A DNA stretch of 64,000 bases, from the NCBI RefSeq assembly GCF_041081105.1, contig NZ_CP163528.1:1984001-2048000 (forward strand). Reading direction: 5' to 3'. A program made the position numbers and the translations under genes. Origin of the DNA: Promicromonospora sp. Populi. GTDB taxonomy: Bacteria; Actinomycetota; Actinomycetes; Actinomycetales; Cellulomonadaceae. The notes beneath the pieces were generated by a model that saw only the letters and a program-made list of their open reading frames with translations, was not told where the DNA came from and did no database searches. Of this stretch, positions 25,739 through 36,515 are shown piece after piece; position 1 is the stretch's first letter, and every line of letters starts with the position of its first letter.

Positions 25739-26622
25739 TCAGCGCGAGGGAACCTGGTCCGTCCAGGGGTCGGTCACCAGCTCGCTCACCCGGGCCTCGA
25801 CACTCAGCCCGTCCGCCGCGAGCGCCGCGGCGAGGTCCTCGACGGCGTAGCGCAGCCAGGGCCATTCGCTGGCGTAGTGGGCCGTGTCGACGAGGAACGG
25901 TGTGCCCGCCGGCCCGGGTTTGCCGGCAGCCCGGGCCTCGAACTCGGCCCGCTCGCGCAGCTCGGAGGCCGGGTGGTGGCGCAGGTCGGAGGTGACGTAG
26001 ACGTCGGCCGCGGCGGCGCGTACGGCGTCGAAGTAGCCGTCGCCGGATCCGCCGAGGACGGCGGCCGTGGTCACCACAGCGTCCGGGTCGCCCGAGAAGC
26101 GGATCCCCTGGGCTGTGGCGGGCAGCGCGGCCGCGACGCGGCGCGCGAAGTCGGCGAGCGTGGTGGGCTCGGCGAGGCGGCCTACTCGGCCGATGCCGCG
26201 CTGGGCGCCTGGCCGGCGTCGCTCAGCTCGAGCGGTCGCCGGTCGGTGATGCCGACGAGGTCGGCGAGGGCGTCGGCGACACCCCGCGGGGCGGCGTCGG
26301 CGTTGGTGTGCGCCACTTGCAGGGCGCACCCGCCGGTGAGCAGCCGGTGCACCACCGAGCCCTTGAACGTGGTGGCGGCCACGGAGCTCACCCCCCGCAG
26401 GAACAGGGGGTGGTGGGTGACGATCAGGTCGGTGCCCCAGTCCAGTGCCTGGTCGACGACGGCGGTCACGGGGTCCACCGCGAACAGCACCTTGCGTACG
26501 GGTGCGGCGGGGTCACCGGCCACGAGTCCGACGGCGTCCCACCCCTCCGCCGTCGACGGCGGGTAGAGGCCGTCCAGGGCGCCGACGACCTGCGCCAGCG
26601 TGGGGACATCATTGCTGCTCAC
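25739..26622 (-). pseudogene. Nif3-like dinuclear metal-centre protein, frameshifted
   Basis: Two frames together make one family member. The N-terminal half (26182-26622, start GTG 26622) has GLYPPSTAEGWDAVGLVAGD, LIVTHHPLFLRGV and the second metal loop AHTNADAAPRGV. It runs into TAG after LSDAGQAPSAASAE. The rest (GIGRVGRLAEPTTLADFARR ... VTSDLRHHPASELRERAEF ... DTAHYASEWPWL) continues in the -1 frame to 25739. A single missing base between about 26190 and 26215 explains the break. Nif3/DUF34 proteins are hexameric metal enzymes of uncertain role (GTP cyclohydrolase-like). Either the gene is inactivated or the base was lost in sequencing. A -10-like TACGCT lies 7 nt before the GTG. Confidence 0.85.
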
Positions 26623-26698
26623 ACCCGGCAGCGTAGTACGGGGCGCCGGTTGCGGCGGGGTTGTCCGGTTCCCTCAGGCGGGTCGATCCGGACCTTGC

Positions 26699-26704
26699 TA
26701 GCGT
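26699..26704 (+). promoter_or_regulatory. -10 element before the small ORF and SulP gene
   Basis: TAGCGT (TAnnnT) lies 8 nt before the GTG at 26713, consistent with a leaderless start of the 23-codon ORF. Confidence 0.4.
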
Positions 26705-26712
26705 CCGGAAAC

Positions 26713-26784
26713 GTGGACACCGAGCCGCTTTACGACATCCTTGCCCACCTCCTCCCCAGCCAGCGCGTCGAGACCCCCGCATGA
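26713..26784 (+). CDS. 23-codon small ORF coupled to SulP transporter
   Basis: GTG start, translation VDTEPLYDILAHLLPSQRV plus four residues, ending in a TGA that overlaps the SulP ATG (ATGA). The overlap, normal codon use and a -10 box just before the GTG suggest it is translated from a leaderless transcript and passes ribosomes to the transporter gene, which has no good ribosome site of its own. It could be a leader peptide or simply the true upstream start of expression. Confidence 0.5.
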   Translation: MDTEPLYDILAHLLPSQRVETPA

Positions 26785-28547
26785 GCGGCAGGGCACACCT
26801 GCTGACCGCTCTCCGTAACCGTGTGGACATCCGGGATCTCCTCCCGTCCCGCGCCGACTACGACCTCCGTCCCCGGACCCTGCGCTCCGACCTCCTGGCG
26901 GGGGTCACCGTAGGCGTCGTCGCCCTGCCGCTCGCGCTCGCCTTCGGCGTCAGCTCCGGTGTCGGGCCGGCGGCCGGCCTCGTGACCGCCGTCGTCGCCG
27001 GCATCGTCGCCGCCGTGTTCGGCGGGTCGAACGTCCAGGTCAGCGGCCCGACCGGCGCCATGGCAGTGGTCCTCGCCCCCATCGTGGCGCAGCACGGCCT
27101 GGGTTCCGTCGCACTCGTGACGCTGCTCGGCGGGGTGATGGTGCTGGCGTGCGGCCTGCTTCGGCTGGGCCGCGTCGTCACCTACATCCCGTGGCCTGTG
27201 GTCGAGGGCTTCACCCTCGGCATCGCGGCGATCATCTTTCTGCAGCAGGTCCCGGCCGCGTTCGGTGTCACCGACGAGACCGGGCACAACACCCTGCTCA
27301 CCGCGATCCGCTCGATCGGCACGGCGCTGTGGCCGTGGGGCGCCGTCGTCGAGAGCCACTTCAGCAGGGGTGGTGTCGACGGCGGTGCGGTCGACGGCGG
27401 CATGCTCACCTGGGTCTGGACCCTCGCCGTCGTGGCGGTAGTCGCCGCCGTGATGCTGCTGCTGCCCCGTGTGGCGCGCGCCCTGCCGGCGTCGCTCGTC
27501 GCCGTCGCGCTGGTGACCCTGATCGCGGAGCTGTCCGACGCACCGGTGCCGCGCATCGGTGAGCTGCCCAGCTCGCTCCCCTTCCCCGTGCTGCCCGACG
27601 CCACCCCGGGCGCCGTCCGAGACCTGGTAGGAGCGGCCCTCGCGATCGCCGCGCTGGCCGCCATCGAGTCGCTGCTCTCGGCGCGGGTCGCGGCATCCAT
27701 GCCTACGGAAACACCCACCGGCACCGGGCCGTACCACCCGGACCGGGAGCTCGTGGGGCAGGGCCTCGCGTCCTTGGCGAGCGGACTGTTCGGCGGCATT
27801 CCCGCCACGGGTGCGATCGCCCGCACCGCGGTCAACGTGCGCTCGGGGGCCCGCACCCGCCTGGCCGCCGTCGTGCACGCGCTGGTGATCCTGGCAGTGA
27901 TCTACCTGGCCACCGGCCCGGTAGGGCGCATCCCGCTGGCCGCGCTGGCGGGTGTGCTGATGGTGACGTCGTTCCGGATGATCGGCGCCGCGACCATCCG
28001 GTCGGTGCTCACCTCGACCCGCCCGGACGCCCTCACGTTTGTGGTCACCGCGGTGATCACCGTGGCGTTCGACCTCATCGACGCCGTGCAGATCGGCCTG
28101 CTGATCGCGGCGTTCTTCGCGCTGCGGGCAGTGGCCGGGTCGACGTCGGTGCGGCTGGAGCCGCTGCCCGGTGTTGCGCACGAGGGCGACGAGCGGATCG
28201 CGCTGTTCCGGCTGGAGGGCGCAATGTTCTTCGGGGCGTCCGACCGGATCCTCGGCGAGGTCACCGCGCTGACACCCGGGTCCGTCGACGTCGTGATCCT
28301 GCGGCTCTCGCACCTGCAGCTGGTGGATGCCACCGGGGCGCGCGCCCTCGCGGACCTCGTGGCGGAGCTCGAACGGCGCGGCGTGACCGTGCTGGTGAAG
28401 GGCATCCGGCCGCAGCACCGCCGGATCCTGGAGGCCGTGGGCCTGCACCGGGAGCTGCGGCACGAGAGCCACCTCTTCACCGCCCTGCCGGCCGCTGTCG
28501 CCTTTGCCCGGTCGCACATCCGGCAGACCACGTCCGGCGGACGCTGA
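26781..28547 (+). CDS. SulP-family anion transporter with STAS domain
   Basis: A 588-residue transporter. The SulP core begins SDLLAGVTVGVVALPLALAF and has the characteristic SGPTGAMAVVLAPIV segment, ten or more hydrophobic helices and GIPATGAIARTAVNVRSGA. The C-terminal STAS domain (about 455-570) contains VVILRLSHLQLVDATGARAL. Members move sulfate, bicarbonate or dicarboxylates with H+ or Na+; BicA-type bicarbonate uptake is one possibility. The ATG at 26781 overlaps the small ORF. Confidence 0.9.
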   Translation: MSGRAHLLTALRNRVDIRDLLPSRADYDLRPRTLRSDLLAGVTVGVVALPLALAFGVSSGVGPAAGLVTAVVAGIVAAVFGGSNVQVSGPTGAMAVVLAPIVAQHGLGSVALVTLLGGVMVLACGLLRLGRVVTYIPWPVVEGFTLGIAAIIFLQQVPAAFGVTDETGHNTLLTAIRSIGTALWPWGAVVESHFSRGGVDGGAVDGGMLTWVWTLAVVAVVAAVMLLLPRVARALPASLVAVALVTLIAELSDAPVPRIGELPSSLPFPVLPDATPGAVRDLVGAALAIAALAAIESLLSARVAASMPTETPTGTGPYHPDRELVGQGLASLASGLFGGIPATGAIARTAVNVRSGARTRLAAVVHALVILAVIYLATGPVGRIPLAALAGVLMVTSFRMIGAATIRSVLTSTRPDALTFVVTAVITVAFDLIDAVQIGLLIAAFFALRAVAGSTSVRLEPLPGVAHEGDERIALFRLEGAMFFGASDRILGEVTALTPGSVDVVILRLSHLQLVDATGARALADLVAELERRGVTVLVKGIRPQHRRILEAVGLHRELRHESHLFTALPAAVAFARSHIRQTTSGGR

Positions 28548-28618
28548 CCACCTAGATTCACGCCGCCTGGATTCACGCCACCTAGATTCACACCGCCGTC
28601 ACACCCCGCCGTCACACC
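28548..28618. repeat. Two back-to-back tandem repeats upstream of luxS
   Basis: Three copies of a 15-bp unit (CCACCTAGATTCACG type) at 28548-28562, 28563-28577 and 28578-28592, then two identical 13-bp units (CCGCCGTCACACC) at 28593-28605 and 28606-28618. They start right after the SulP stop and end 20-30 bp before the luxS -10 box, so they lie where a -35 region or regulator sites would be. Confidence 0.75.
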
Positions 28619-28637
28619 GCGGAGGACCTGGCGCGCA

Positions 28638-28643
28638 TAGGCT
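28638..28643 (+). promoter_or_regulatory. -10 element of leaderless luxS
   Basis: TAGGCT followed by 6 nt and the GTG at 28650. The same box and spacing precede yaaA. This favours the GTG start over the internal ATG at 28698. Confidence 0.5.
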
Positions 28644-28649
28644 TTCACC

Positions 28650-29290
28650 GTGACCGAGTCAGCAGCCAGTGCAGCAGCAAGCACACCAGCGCCACGCATG
28701 AACGTCGAGTCGTTCAACCTGGACCATCGCGCCGTCGCCGCCCCGTACGTGCGGCTCGCCGACCGCAAGCAGCTCGCGGGCGGGGACGTGATCGTCAAGT
28801 ACGACGTGCGGTTCACGCAGCCCAACGTGGCGCACCTGGAGATGCCGACCGTCCATTCCCTGGAGCACCTGTTCGCGGAGCACTCGCGCAACCACTCCGA
28901 CGCCGTCCTGGACTTCTCCCCGATGGGCTGCCAGACCGGCTTCTACCTGATGCTGCAGGGCGAACCGCCCTACGAGGACGTCCTCGCCCTCATCGCAGCG
29001 ACGATGCGCGACATCGTCGCGGCCACCGAGGTGCCCGCGGCGAACGAGGTGCAGTGCGGCTGGGGCGCGAACCACTCCCTGGCCGGCGCCCAGGAGGCCG
29101 CGTCCGCATTCCTGTCGGCCCGCGGTGTGTGGTCGCAGGTGTTCGGTGACGGCGCCTCCGGCGAGGCGTCGGCACGCGACGCCGCCGCCCGGGACGCGGC
29201 GGCTCGGGAGGCTGCGGCGCGGGACGCGGCGGCCGGGATACACCGGCCGGGTTCGCCGCTGCCGGGCACGTCGCTGCCGGGCGTCGAGCA

Positions 29291-29294
<4 letters not shown>
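28650..29294 (+). CDS. luxS: S-ribosylhomocysteine lyase LuxS with unusual C-terminal tail
   Basis: The core [18 protein letters not shown], the metal site [14 protein letters not shown] (HxxEH) and the catalytic MGCQTGFYL are typical of LuxS, which cleaves S-ribosylhomocysteine to homocysteine and DPD, the AI-2 precursor. A 16-residue extra N-terminus exists if the leaderless GTG is used. The enzyme normally ends near residue 160; this one continues about 45 residues with a repeated pentapeptide ([10 protein letters not shown], four copies) and a Gly/Pro-rich end. It overlaps mtnN, which makes its substrate. Confidence 0.92.
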
Positions 29295-31320
<2,026 letters not shown>

Positions 31321-31364
31321 GGTTTGGCGGCGGGTTCAGCCCTTCGCGTCGGCGTAGCTCTCCG

Positions 31365-33218
31365 TCACCGCGACGCTGAGCGGGAAGTCCACCGGGAAGT
31401 CGCCGAAGAGGAGCCGGCCTCCTCGGCGGCGGCCCGTACCTCCTGCGCGACGACGTCGGCGAGCGCCGCCGGGGCGTGCACCACCACCTCGTCGTGCAGG
31501 AAGAACACCAGGTGAGGGCGTACGTCGAACGGCGCGGGTGCGAGGCCGCGTATGGGGGTGTCGGTCGACCCGTCGCCGGCCGCGCCCTCGTCGGCCGAGC
31601 ACGGCGAGATCTCCCCCAACGCCCAGAGCCGACGCCGGATGGACGCGATCCAGCACAGCGCCCACTCGGCAGCGGTGCCCTGGACCACGAAGTTCCGGGT
31701 GAACCGGCCCCAGGAGCGGGTCTGGCTGCGGGCGCGCGACTGCGCGTCGGCCCCAGCGTCCTCGTCGAACGCGGAGCCCTGCACCGCGGCCCACGACTCC
31801 CCGGGTAGGGGCGAGCTGCGGCCCAGCCGGGTGGTGACCACCTCACCGCGTTCACCGGCGCGTGCCGCGCGCTCGACCAGGGCGATGGCCTGCGGGAACG
31901 CACGGGCGAGCCGGGGCAGCACCTGCGCGCTGACGCCCGTGGTGCCCCCGTACATGGCGCCGAGCATGCCCACCTTCGCGTGCTCGCGGGACTCGACGAC
32001 GCCGGCCGCGACGATCCCCGCATACATGTCCGTGCTCGCGCCGTCCTTGCTGCGCCCGGCGGCGGCCATGCGCTCGTCACGGGCGAGAGCTGCGAGCACA
32101 CGCGGCTCGAGCTGGGCGGCGTCGGCCACCACGAAGGTCCAGCCCGGGTCGGCGACCACCGCCCGCCGGACGTTGTGCGGCAGCGAGAGCGCGCCGCCTC
32201 CCGTGCTCGCCCAGCGGCCGGTGACCACGCCGCCCACCACGTACTCCATGCGGAACCGGCCGTCGGGCGCCCAGGTGTCGAGCCAGTTCCAGCCGTTCGC
32301 GGTGTAGAGCCGGTAGAGGCTCTTGTACTCCAGGAGCGGCGCGATCACCGGGTGGTCGAGCTTCTCCAGCTCCCACTTGCGCAGGCTGCGCGCGCCGACG
32401 CCCGCGTACTCCATGGCGCGCAGCAGGTCCGGATGAGAGTCGGGATTGAGCGTGGGTGGGGCTTCGAGGGCGTCCCGGATCTGCTTGGCCAGGGCCTCCA
32501 GCTTCGCCGGGCGTGTGCCCGGTCGGGGTCGTGGCCCCAGCGCCTCGGTAAGGATCTCGTCGTGGACGTCGCCCCGCCACGGGAGCCCGGCGTGGTGCAT
32601 CTCCGCGGCCGCGAGCGCCCCCGCCGACTCGGCGGCGAGCAGGAGCCGCAGCCGCCCGGGGTCGGCGCTCTCCTTGATCGCCCCGATCTGGGCGACCAGC
32701 TCGGCGACGGGGTCGAGCGAATCGTCCGCTTCAATTCCCCTGCCCGTTCTGCTGCTCGCTCTGCCGCCCGAACTGCCGTCCATCTCGTTGTCAGTCCGGG
32801 CCGCAGGTACGGCGATCTCGCCGAGGTCGAACAGCGGCTCGGCGCCGGGATGGCGTTCGGGACGGGCCAGCGCGGCCGCCGTCGGGCCGCCCGGGGGTGG
32901 GACCTGGGCGAGCCGGTCCCAGGCGGTAGGACCCGCCTCGGCAAGCGCGGTGCGTGCCGCGAGCGCGGACATTCGCAGCACCGCGTGTGCCAGCCGCAGG
33001 TCGTGCGCGCGGTCTACCCGGACGCCGTCCGCGAGGAGCGCCGGGTACCACCTGTTCGTGTCGTCCCAGGTCCACCGGGCCTGGGACGCCTCACCGGTGG
33101 CGACGTCGGCGGCCAGGCGGGCCGCCCCGATGACGCGCGGCTCCCCGGCGGGCGTACCGGAGTCGGACACCGGCCGTAGGCCGATGTCCGCACCTTCCCG
33201 CGAGACCACCGTGTGCAT
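31365..33218 (-). CDS. Family-A DNA polymerase (exonuclease/polymerase), C-terminus frameshifted
   Basis: A PolA-like protein of the actinobacterial short type. Polymerase motif A is VVADAAQLEPRVLAAL, motif B lies in HAKVGMLGAMYGGTTG, and motif C is FFLHDEVVVHAP; the N-terminal 3'-5' exonuclease part is degenerate. I start at ATG 33218 (MHTVVSREGAD). After EVRAAAEEAG the frame goes to SSSATSRWTSRSASR and stops at 31365, while the neighbouring frame reads RLLFGDFPVDFPLSVAVTES and ends at 31336, the expected family C-terminus. One missing base near 31405 explains this. The lost strand normally lines the active site, so the product may be inactive unless the base was dropped in sequencing. Confidence 0.85.
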   Translation of the reverse strand: MHTVVSREGADIGLRPVSDSGTPAGEPRVIGAARLAADVATGEASQARWTWDDTNRWYPALLADGVRVDRAHDLRLAHAVLRMSALAARTALAEAGPTAWDRLAQVPPPGGPTAAALARPERHPGAEPLFDLGEIAVPAARTDNEMDGSSGGRASSRTGRGIEADDSLDPVAELVAQIGAIKESADPGRLRLLLAAESAGALAAAEMHHAGLPWRGDVHDEILTEALGPRPRPGTRPAKLEALAKQIRDALEAPPTLNPDSHPDLLRAMEYAGVGARSLRKWELEKLDHPVIAPLLEYKSLYRLYTANGWNWLDTWAPDGRFRMEYVVGGVVTGRWASTGGGALSLPHNVRRAVVADPGWTFVVADAAQLEPRVLAALARDERMAAAGRSKDGASTDMYAGIVAAGVVESREHAKVGMLGAMYGGTTGVSAQVLPRLARAFPQAIALVERAARAGERGEVVTTRLGRSSPLPGESWAAVQGSAFDEDAGADAQSRARSQTRSWGRFTRNFVVQGTAAEWALCWIASIRRRLWALGEISPCSADEGAAGDGSTDTPIRGLAPAPFDVRPHLVFFLHDEVVVHAPAALADVVAQEVRAAAEEAGSSSATSRWTSRSASR

Positions 33219-33319
33219 GGGCTCAGTCTGCCGCGCACCACTGACAGTCGGCGCCGGGCGCAGCACGATGGCCGTCGGCGTCGGTCAGGTTCGTGCTCTG
33301 AGCGGCACGTCGTCCGCGG

Positions 33320-34351
33320 TCAGCCGCCGAGCGAGGTCTCGAGGTCGGCCAGGACGCCACGGGCCGCGGTGGGGCCGACATTGAGGTAGAACACGTCGTC
33401 GTCGACGGAGACCGCCTGGCCGTCGTCGACCGCCACCAGAGTCGGCCAGAGGGGAAGCCCGGTCAGCTCCGCATCATCGCCGCCCTGCACCCCGTAGAAG
33501 ATCCAGTCGCCGTCGGCAAGATCGAGCTGCTCCGCGCTGATGTCCACCGAGGTGTCGTCGACGAACTGCTGGCTCTCCGGACGGGCCAGGCCCGAGTCCT
33601 CTGCGACGGAGCCGCTGAACGAGGCGACACCGAACACCCGCGTGCGATCAGCGTTCTTGCGGAGGAACGACACCGTGGGCGCGCCTTCGACGGTCTCGCC
33701 GAAGGCCAGGGCGTCAGCGTGGTAGTCGTCCAGCCACTGCTGCGCCTGCGCAGTCCTGCCGACGGCGTCGGCAAGCAGGAGAAAGTCCTGCTTCCAGTAC
33801 AGGCCCGTCCCCTGCGTCGCGACGGTCGGTGCGACGGCGCTCAGGCTCGCGTAGAGCGCTGCGGCATCCTTTCCTGCGTTGTTCATCAGGATGAGATCGG
33901 GGGCGAGGTTGGCGATGGTCTCGACATCGGGCTCGACGCGGCTGCCGACGTAGGTGACGGCATCCAGCGCGGCCTCCTCGGCCGGGAACGCGTCATACAG
34001 GTAGGGCGGGACCATCTCGGCTCCGTCGCCGGAGGTCGACCCGGTCGGCACGATGCCGAGCGTCAGCAGCGCGTCGGCCTGGCCGGTGGAGATCACCACG
34101 ATGTTCTGGGGTTCGGTGTTGATGGCGGTCTCCCCGCCGAAGTGCACGACGGTGCGGGGGAAGACCCCGTCAGCGGCTCCGCTCCCCTTGCCCTCGGGCA
34201 TGGTGCGTGGCGTGACGTAGTCGCTCGCATCGGCGGATGCCGTCGGCGCGGCGGCCCCGGCCGACGCTTCGGCGGAGCAACCGGCGAGAGCGAGAGCGGC
34301 GATTAGAACGGAGGCCGAGGCGACGATTCGCCTGGTTTCGATGTTCAGCAC
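33320..34351 (-). CDS. Iron-siderophore ABC transporter substrate-binding lipoprotein
   Basis: A 343-residue FecB/FepB-type binding protein starting at GTG 34351. The lipoprotein signal ends in LALAGCSAE (Cys about 25). Then PQNIVVISTGQADALLTLGI, VEPDVETIANLAPDLILMNN and related stretches match the periplasmic-binding type III fold with its long connecting helix. It captures ferric siderophore outside the cell for the FecCD-type permeases that start 24 bp away on the other strand. An iron box lies in the gap. Confidence 0.9.
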   Translation of the reverse strand: MLNIETRRIVASASVLIAALALAGCSAEASAGAAAPTASADASDYVTPRTMPEGKGSGAADGVFPRTVVHFGGETAINTEPQNIVVISTGQADALLTLGIVPTGSTSGDGAEMVPPYLYDAFPAEEAALDAVTYVGSRVEPDVETIANLAPDLILMNNAGKDAAALYASLSAVAPTVATQGTGLYWKQDFLLLADAVGRTAQAQQWLDDYHADALAFGETVEGAPTVSFLRKNADRTRVFGVASFSGSVAEDSGLARPESQQFVDDTSVDISAEQLDLADGDWIFYGVQGGDDAELTGLPLWPTLVAVDDGQAVSVDDDVFYLNVGPTAARGVLADLETSLGG

Positions 34352-34356
34352 GAACG

Positions 34357-34374
34357 AAGCATAGGCTTACCTAA
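34357..34374. promoter_or_regulatory. DtxR/IdeR-type iron box between divergent siderophore genes
   Basis: TAGGCTTACCTAA matches 12 of 13 positions of the right side of the IdeR/DmdR consensus (TTAGGTTAGGCTAACCTAA); the left half is weak. It lies in the 23-bp gap between the two divergent genes and directly touches the permease ATG. Iron-loaded repressor should shut both directions. Confidence 0.65.
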
Positions 34375-35421
34375 ATGCAGTCCGAAATCGGTGAGCACGA
34401 GCTCGCCGACCCCGCCGCCATTGACCGCCGACGTCGATTCCGTCTCACCGGCGCCCTCCTCGTGGGGATCGGGGCGATAGTCGTCCTCGGCCTGCTCAGC
34501 CTCTCCATAGGTTCGAACAACCTCAGCATCGGGGAGGTGTGGACCGGGCTGACCACCGCCGACGGGTCGCGCGCGTCGATCATCGTCTGGCAGCTGCGGA
34601 TGCCGCGCACCGCACTCGCGATACTGGTCGGCGCAGCTCTCGCGGTGTCCGGCGTGCTCATGCAAGCACTGACACGCAACCCGCTCGCAGAACCCGGCCT
34701 GCTCGGAGTCAACGCCGGGGCCGCCTTCGCCGTCGTGCTCGCCCTCTCGGTGCTCGGTGCGACGACGATCGACGAGTACCTCTGGTTCGCGTTTCTCGGG
34801 GCAGGCTCCGCCGCGGCCTTCGTCTACGTCATCAGTGTCCGCAGGACCCACGCCAGTGACCACGCCCGCCTGGTGCTCGCGGGCGCGGCGCTCACGGCCA
34901 GCCTCAGCGCCTGCACCGGCATCGTCACCATGTTCGATGCTGACACCTTCGACTCGTACCGCTTCTGGGTGATCGGCTCCGTCGCCGACCGCGGTATCGA
35001 CACCGTCGTCCAGATCCTCCCCTTCGTCGTCGCGGGCCTCGTCGTCGCACTCATCTCGGGATCGTCGCTGAACGCCCTCGCGCTCGGCGACGAACAGGCC
35101 ACCGCGCTAGGCGTGCGGCTCGCAGTGATCCGCGTGCTCGCCATCGCGACCATCACGCTCCTTAGCGGAGCGGCCACCGCTGCGGCCGGGCCGATCGGAT
35201 TCGTCGGGCTCATGGTTCCGCATCTGCTCCGTCTTGTCGTCGGCGTGGATCACCGCACCGTTCTCGCCCTCTCCGCGGTCGTGGGGCCGTGCCTTGTGCT
35301 CGCTGCCGATGTGATCGGCCGCGTCGTCGCCCGGCCGGGAGAGCTCGAAGTGGGCATCGTCACGGCCTTCGTCGGCGCCCCCGTCCTCATCGTCCTGCTG
35401 CTGCGCAGGCGGTCATCGTGA
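34375..35421 (+). CDS. FecCD-family iron-siderophore permease (first)
   Basis: A 348-residue permease with about nine to ten helices. Family markers are LRMPRTALAILVGAALAVSGVL, LTRNPLAEPGLLGVNAGAAF, SLNALALGDEQATALGV (coupling helix facing the ATPase) and AAGPIGFVGLMVPHLLR. The ATG at 34375 directly abuts the iron box, so the transcript may be leaderless. Overlaps the second permease (GTGA). Confidence 0.9.
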   Translation: MQSEIGEHELADPAAIDRRRRFRLTGALLVGIGAIVVLGLLSLSIGSNNLSIGEVWTGLTTADGSRASIIVWQLRMPRTALAILVGAALAVSGVLMQALTRNPLAEPGLLGVNAGAAFAVVLALSVLGATTIDEYLWFAFLGAGSAAAFVYVISVRRTHASDHARLVLAGAALTASLSACTGIVTMFDADTFDSYRFWVIGSVADRGIDTVVQILPFVVAGLVVALISGSSLNALALGDEQATALGVRLAVIRVLAIATITLLSGAATAAAGPIGFVGLMVPHLLRLVVGVDHRTVLALSAVVGPCLVLAADVIGRVVARPGELEVGIVTAFVGAPVLIVLLLRRRSS

Positions 35422-36482
35422 CCCGCAACGGCGGGCGCTTTCTGCCGCGCGGTTACACCCGGCTACGGATGCCCCGGGGCAACGCCCTCCTCGTGCACCG
35501 CCGTTCGGCGATCACGGCCGCGGTACTGCTCCTGGTCGCCCTTGCTCTAGCGGCGCTGACGATCTCGACGGGCGCCTATGACCTCTCACCGGCCGGTGCT
35601 CTTCGCGTGGTCCTCGGCGGAGGGTCGGATCTCGACCGCTTCATCGTGCTGGATCAGCGCCTCCCTCGTGCCACCGCGGCGCTGCTCGTGGGCGGAGCGC
35701 TCGGTGCTTCTGGCGCCATCTTCCAGAGCGTCTCGCGAAATCCCCTTGGTAGTCCCGACATCATCGGGTTCACCACGGGGGCAGCTACGGGCGGACTGGT
35801 CGTGATCCTCGTCATCGGCGCCTCGACCGCAAGCACGATCTTGGTCGGCACCGTCCTCGGCGGCTTCGCGACTGCCGCAGCGGTGATCGCCCTGGCAGTA
35901 CGACGCGGGGCGACGGGCGACCGACTGATCCTCGCCGGGATCGCCGTCGCGGCGATGCTGGCCGCGGTCAACGACTACCTCATCAGCCGCGCCAGCATCG
36001 AGACCGCCGAGGCGGCGAGAGCCTGGCAGTACGGGAGCCTGAACGCGATCTCCTGGCCGCCACTGGTGCCGCTTGCGATCGTGCTCGTCATCACGGCGCC
36101 CGCGGTGTTCTTCGTCTCCCGATCGCTGCGGATTCTCGAGCTGGGCGACGACACGGCAGCCGCTGTCGGCCTCAACGTGGCCCGCGCCCGCATCGTCGCC
36201 CTCGCCCTCGGCGTGTGCCTGGCCGCTATCGCCGTCGCCACCGCGGGCCCGATCGGTTTCCTCGCCCTCGCAGCGCCCCAGCTCGCCCGCCGTGTCGCCC
36301 GCTCCCCAGGCGTGACAGTCCTCGCCTCCACGACGATGGGCGCCACCATCCTCGTCTGCGCCGACCTGCTGGCGCAGCGGCTCCTCACGCCCTTCCAGAT
36401 CCCCGTCGGACTGGTCACCGCCGCACTCGGCGGCGCCTACCTGGTCTGGATGCTCACGTTCGCACCGTCGAGTGATCGGTAG
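35418..36482 (+). CDS. FecCD-family iron-siderophore permease (second)
   Basis: A 354-residue paralogue of the gene before it, start GTG 35418. It shows RLPRATAALLVGGALGASGAIFQ, SRNPLGSPDIIGFTTGAATG, RILELGDDTAAAVGLNV and ATAGPIGFLALAAPQLARRV. The pair forms the heterodimeric channel. No ATPase gene follows: a strong terminator and then an opposite-strand synthetase gene end the operon, so the importer must borrow an ATPase encoded elsewhere. Confidence 0.9.
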   Translation: MTRNGGRFLPRGYTRLRMPRGNALLVHRRSAITAAVLLLVALALAALTISTGAYDLSPAGALRVVLGGGSDLDRFIVLDQRLPRATAALLVGGALGASGAIFQSVSRNPLGSPDIIGFTTGAATGGLVVILVIGASTASTILVGTVLGGFATAAAVIALAVRRGATGDRLILAGIAVAAMLAAVNDYLISRASIETAEAARAWQYGSLNAISWPPLVPLAIVLVITAPAVFFVSRSLRILELGDDTAAAVGLNVARARIVALALGVCLAAIAVATAGPIGFLALAAPQLARRVARSPGVTVLASTTMGATILVCADLLAQRLLTPFQIPVGLVTAALGGAYLVWMLTFAPSSDR

Positions 36483-36505
36483 CTCGGACTACCGATCACT
36501 CGACG
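36466..36505. terminator. Perfect 17-bp-stem hairpin between converging genes
   Basis: 36466-36482 and 36489-36505 are exact inverted repeats with a 6-nt loop; the left arm includes the TAG of the second permease. No T-run. Probably a bidirectional terminator for the permease operon and the synthetase gene. Confidence 0.75.
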
Positions 36506-36515
36506 GGAGCCGGCC

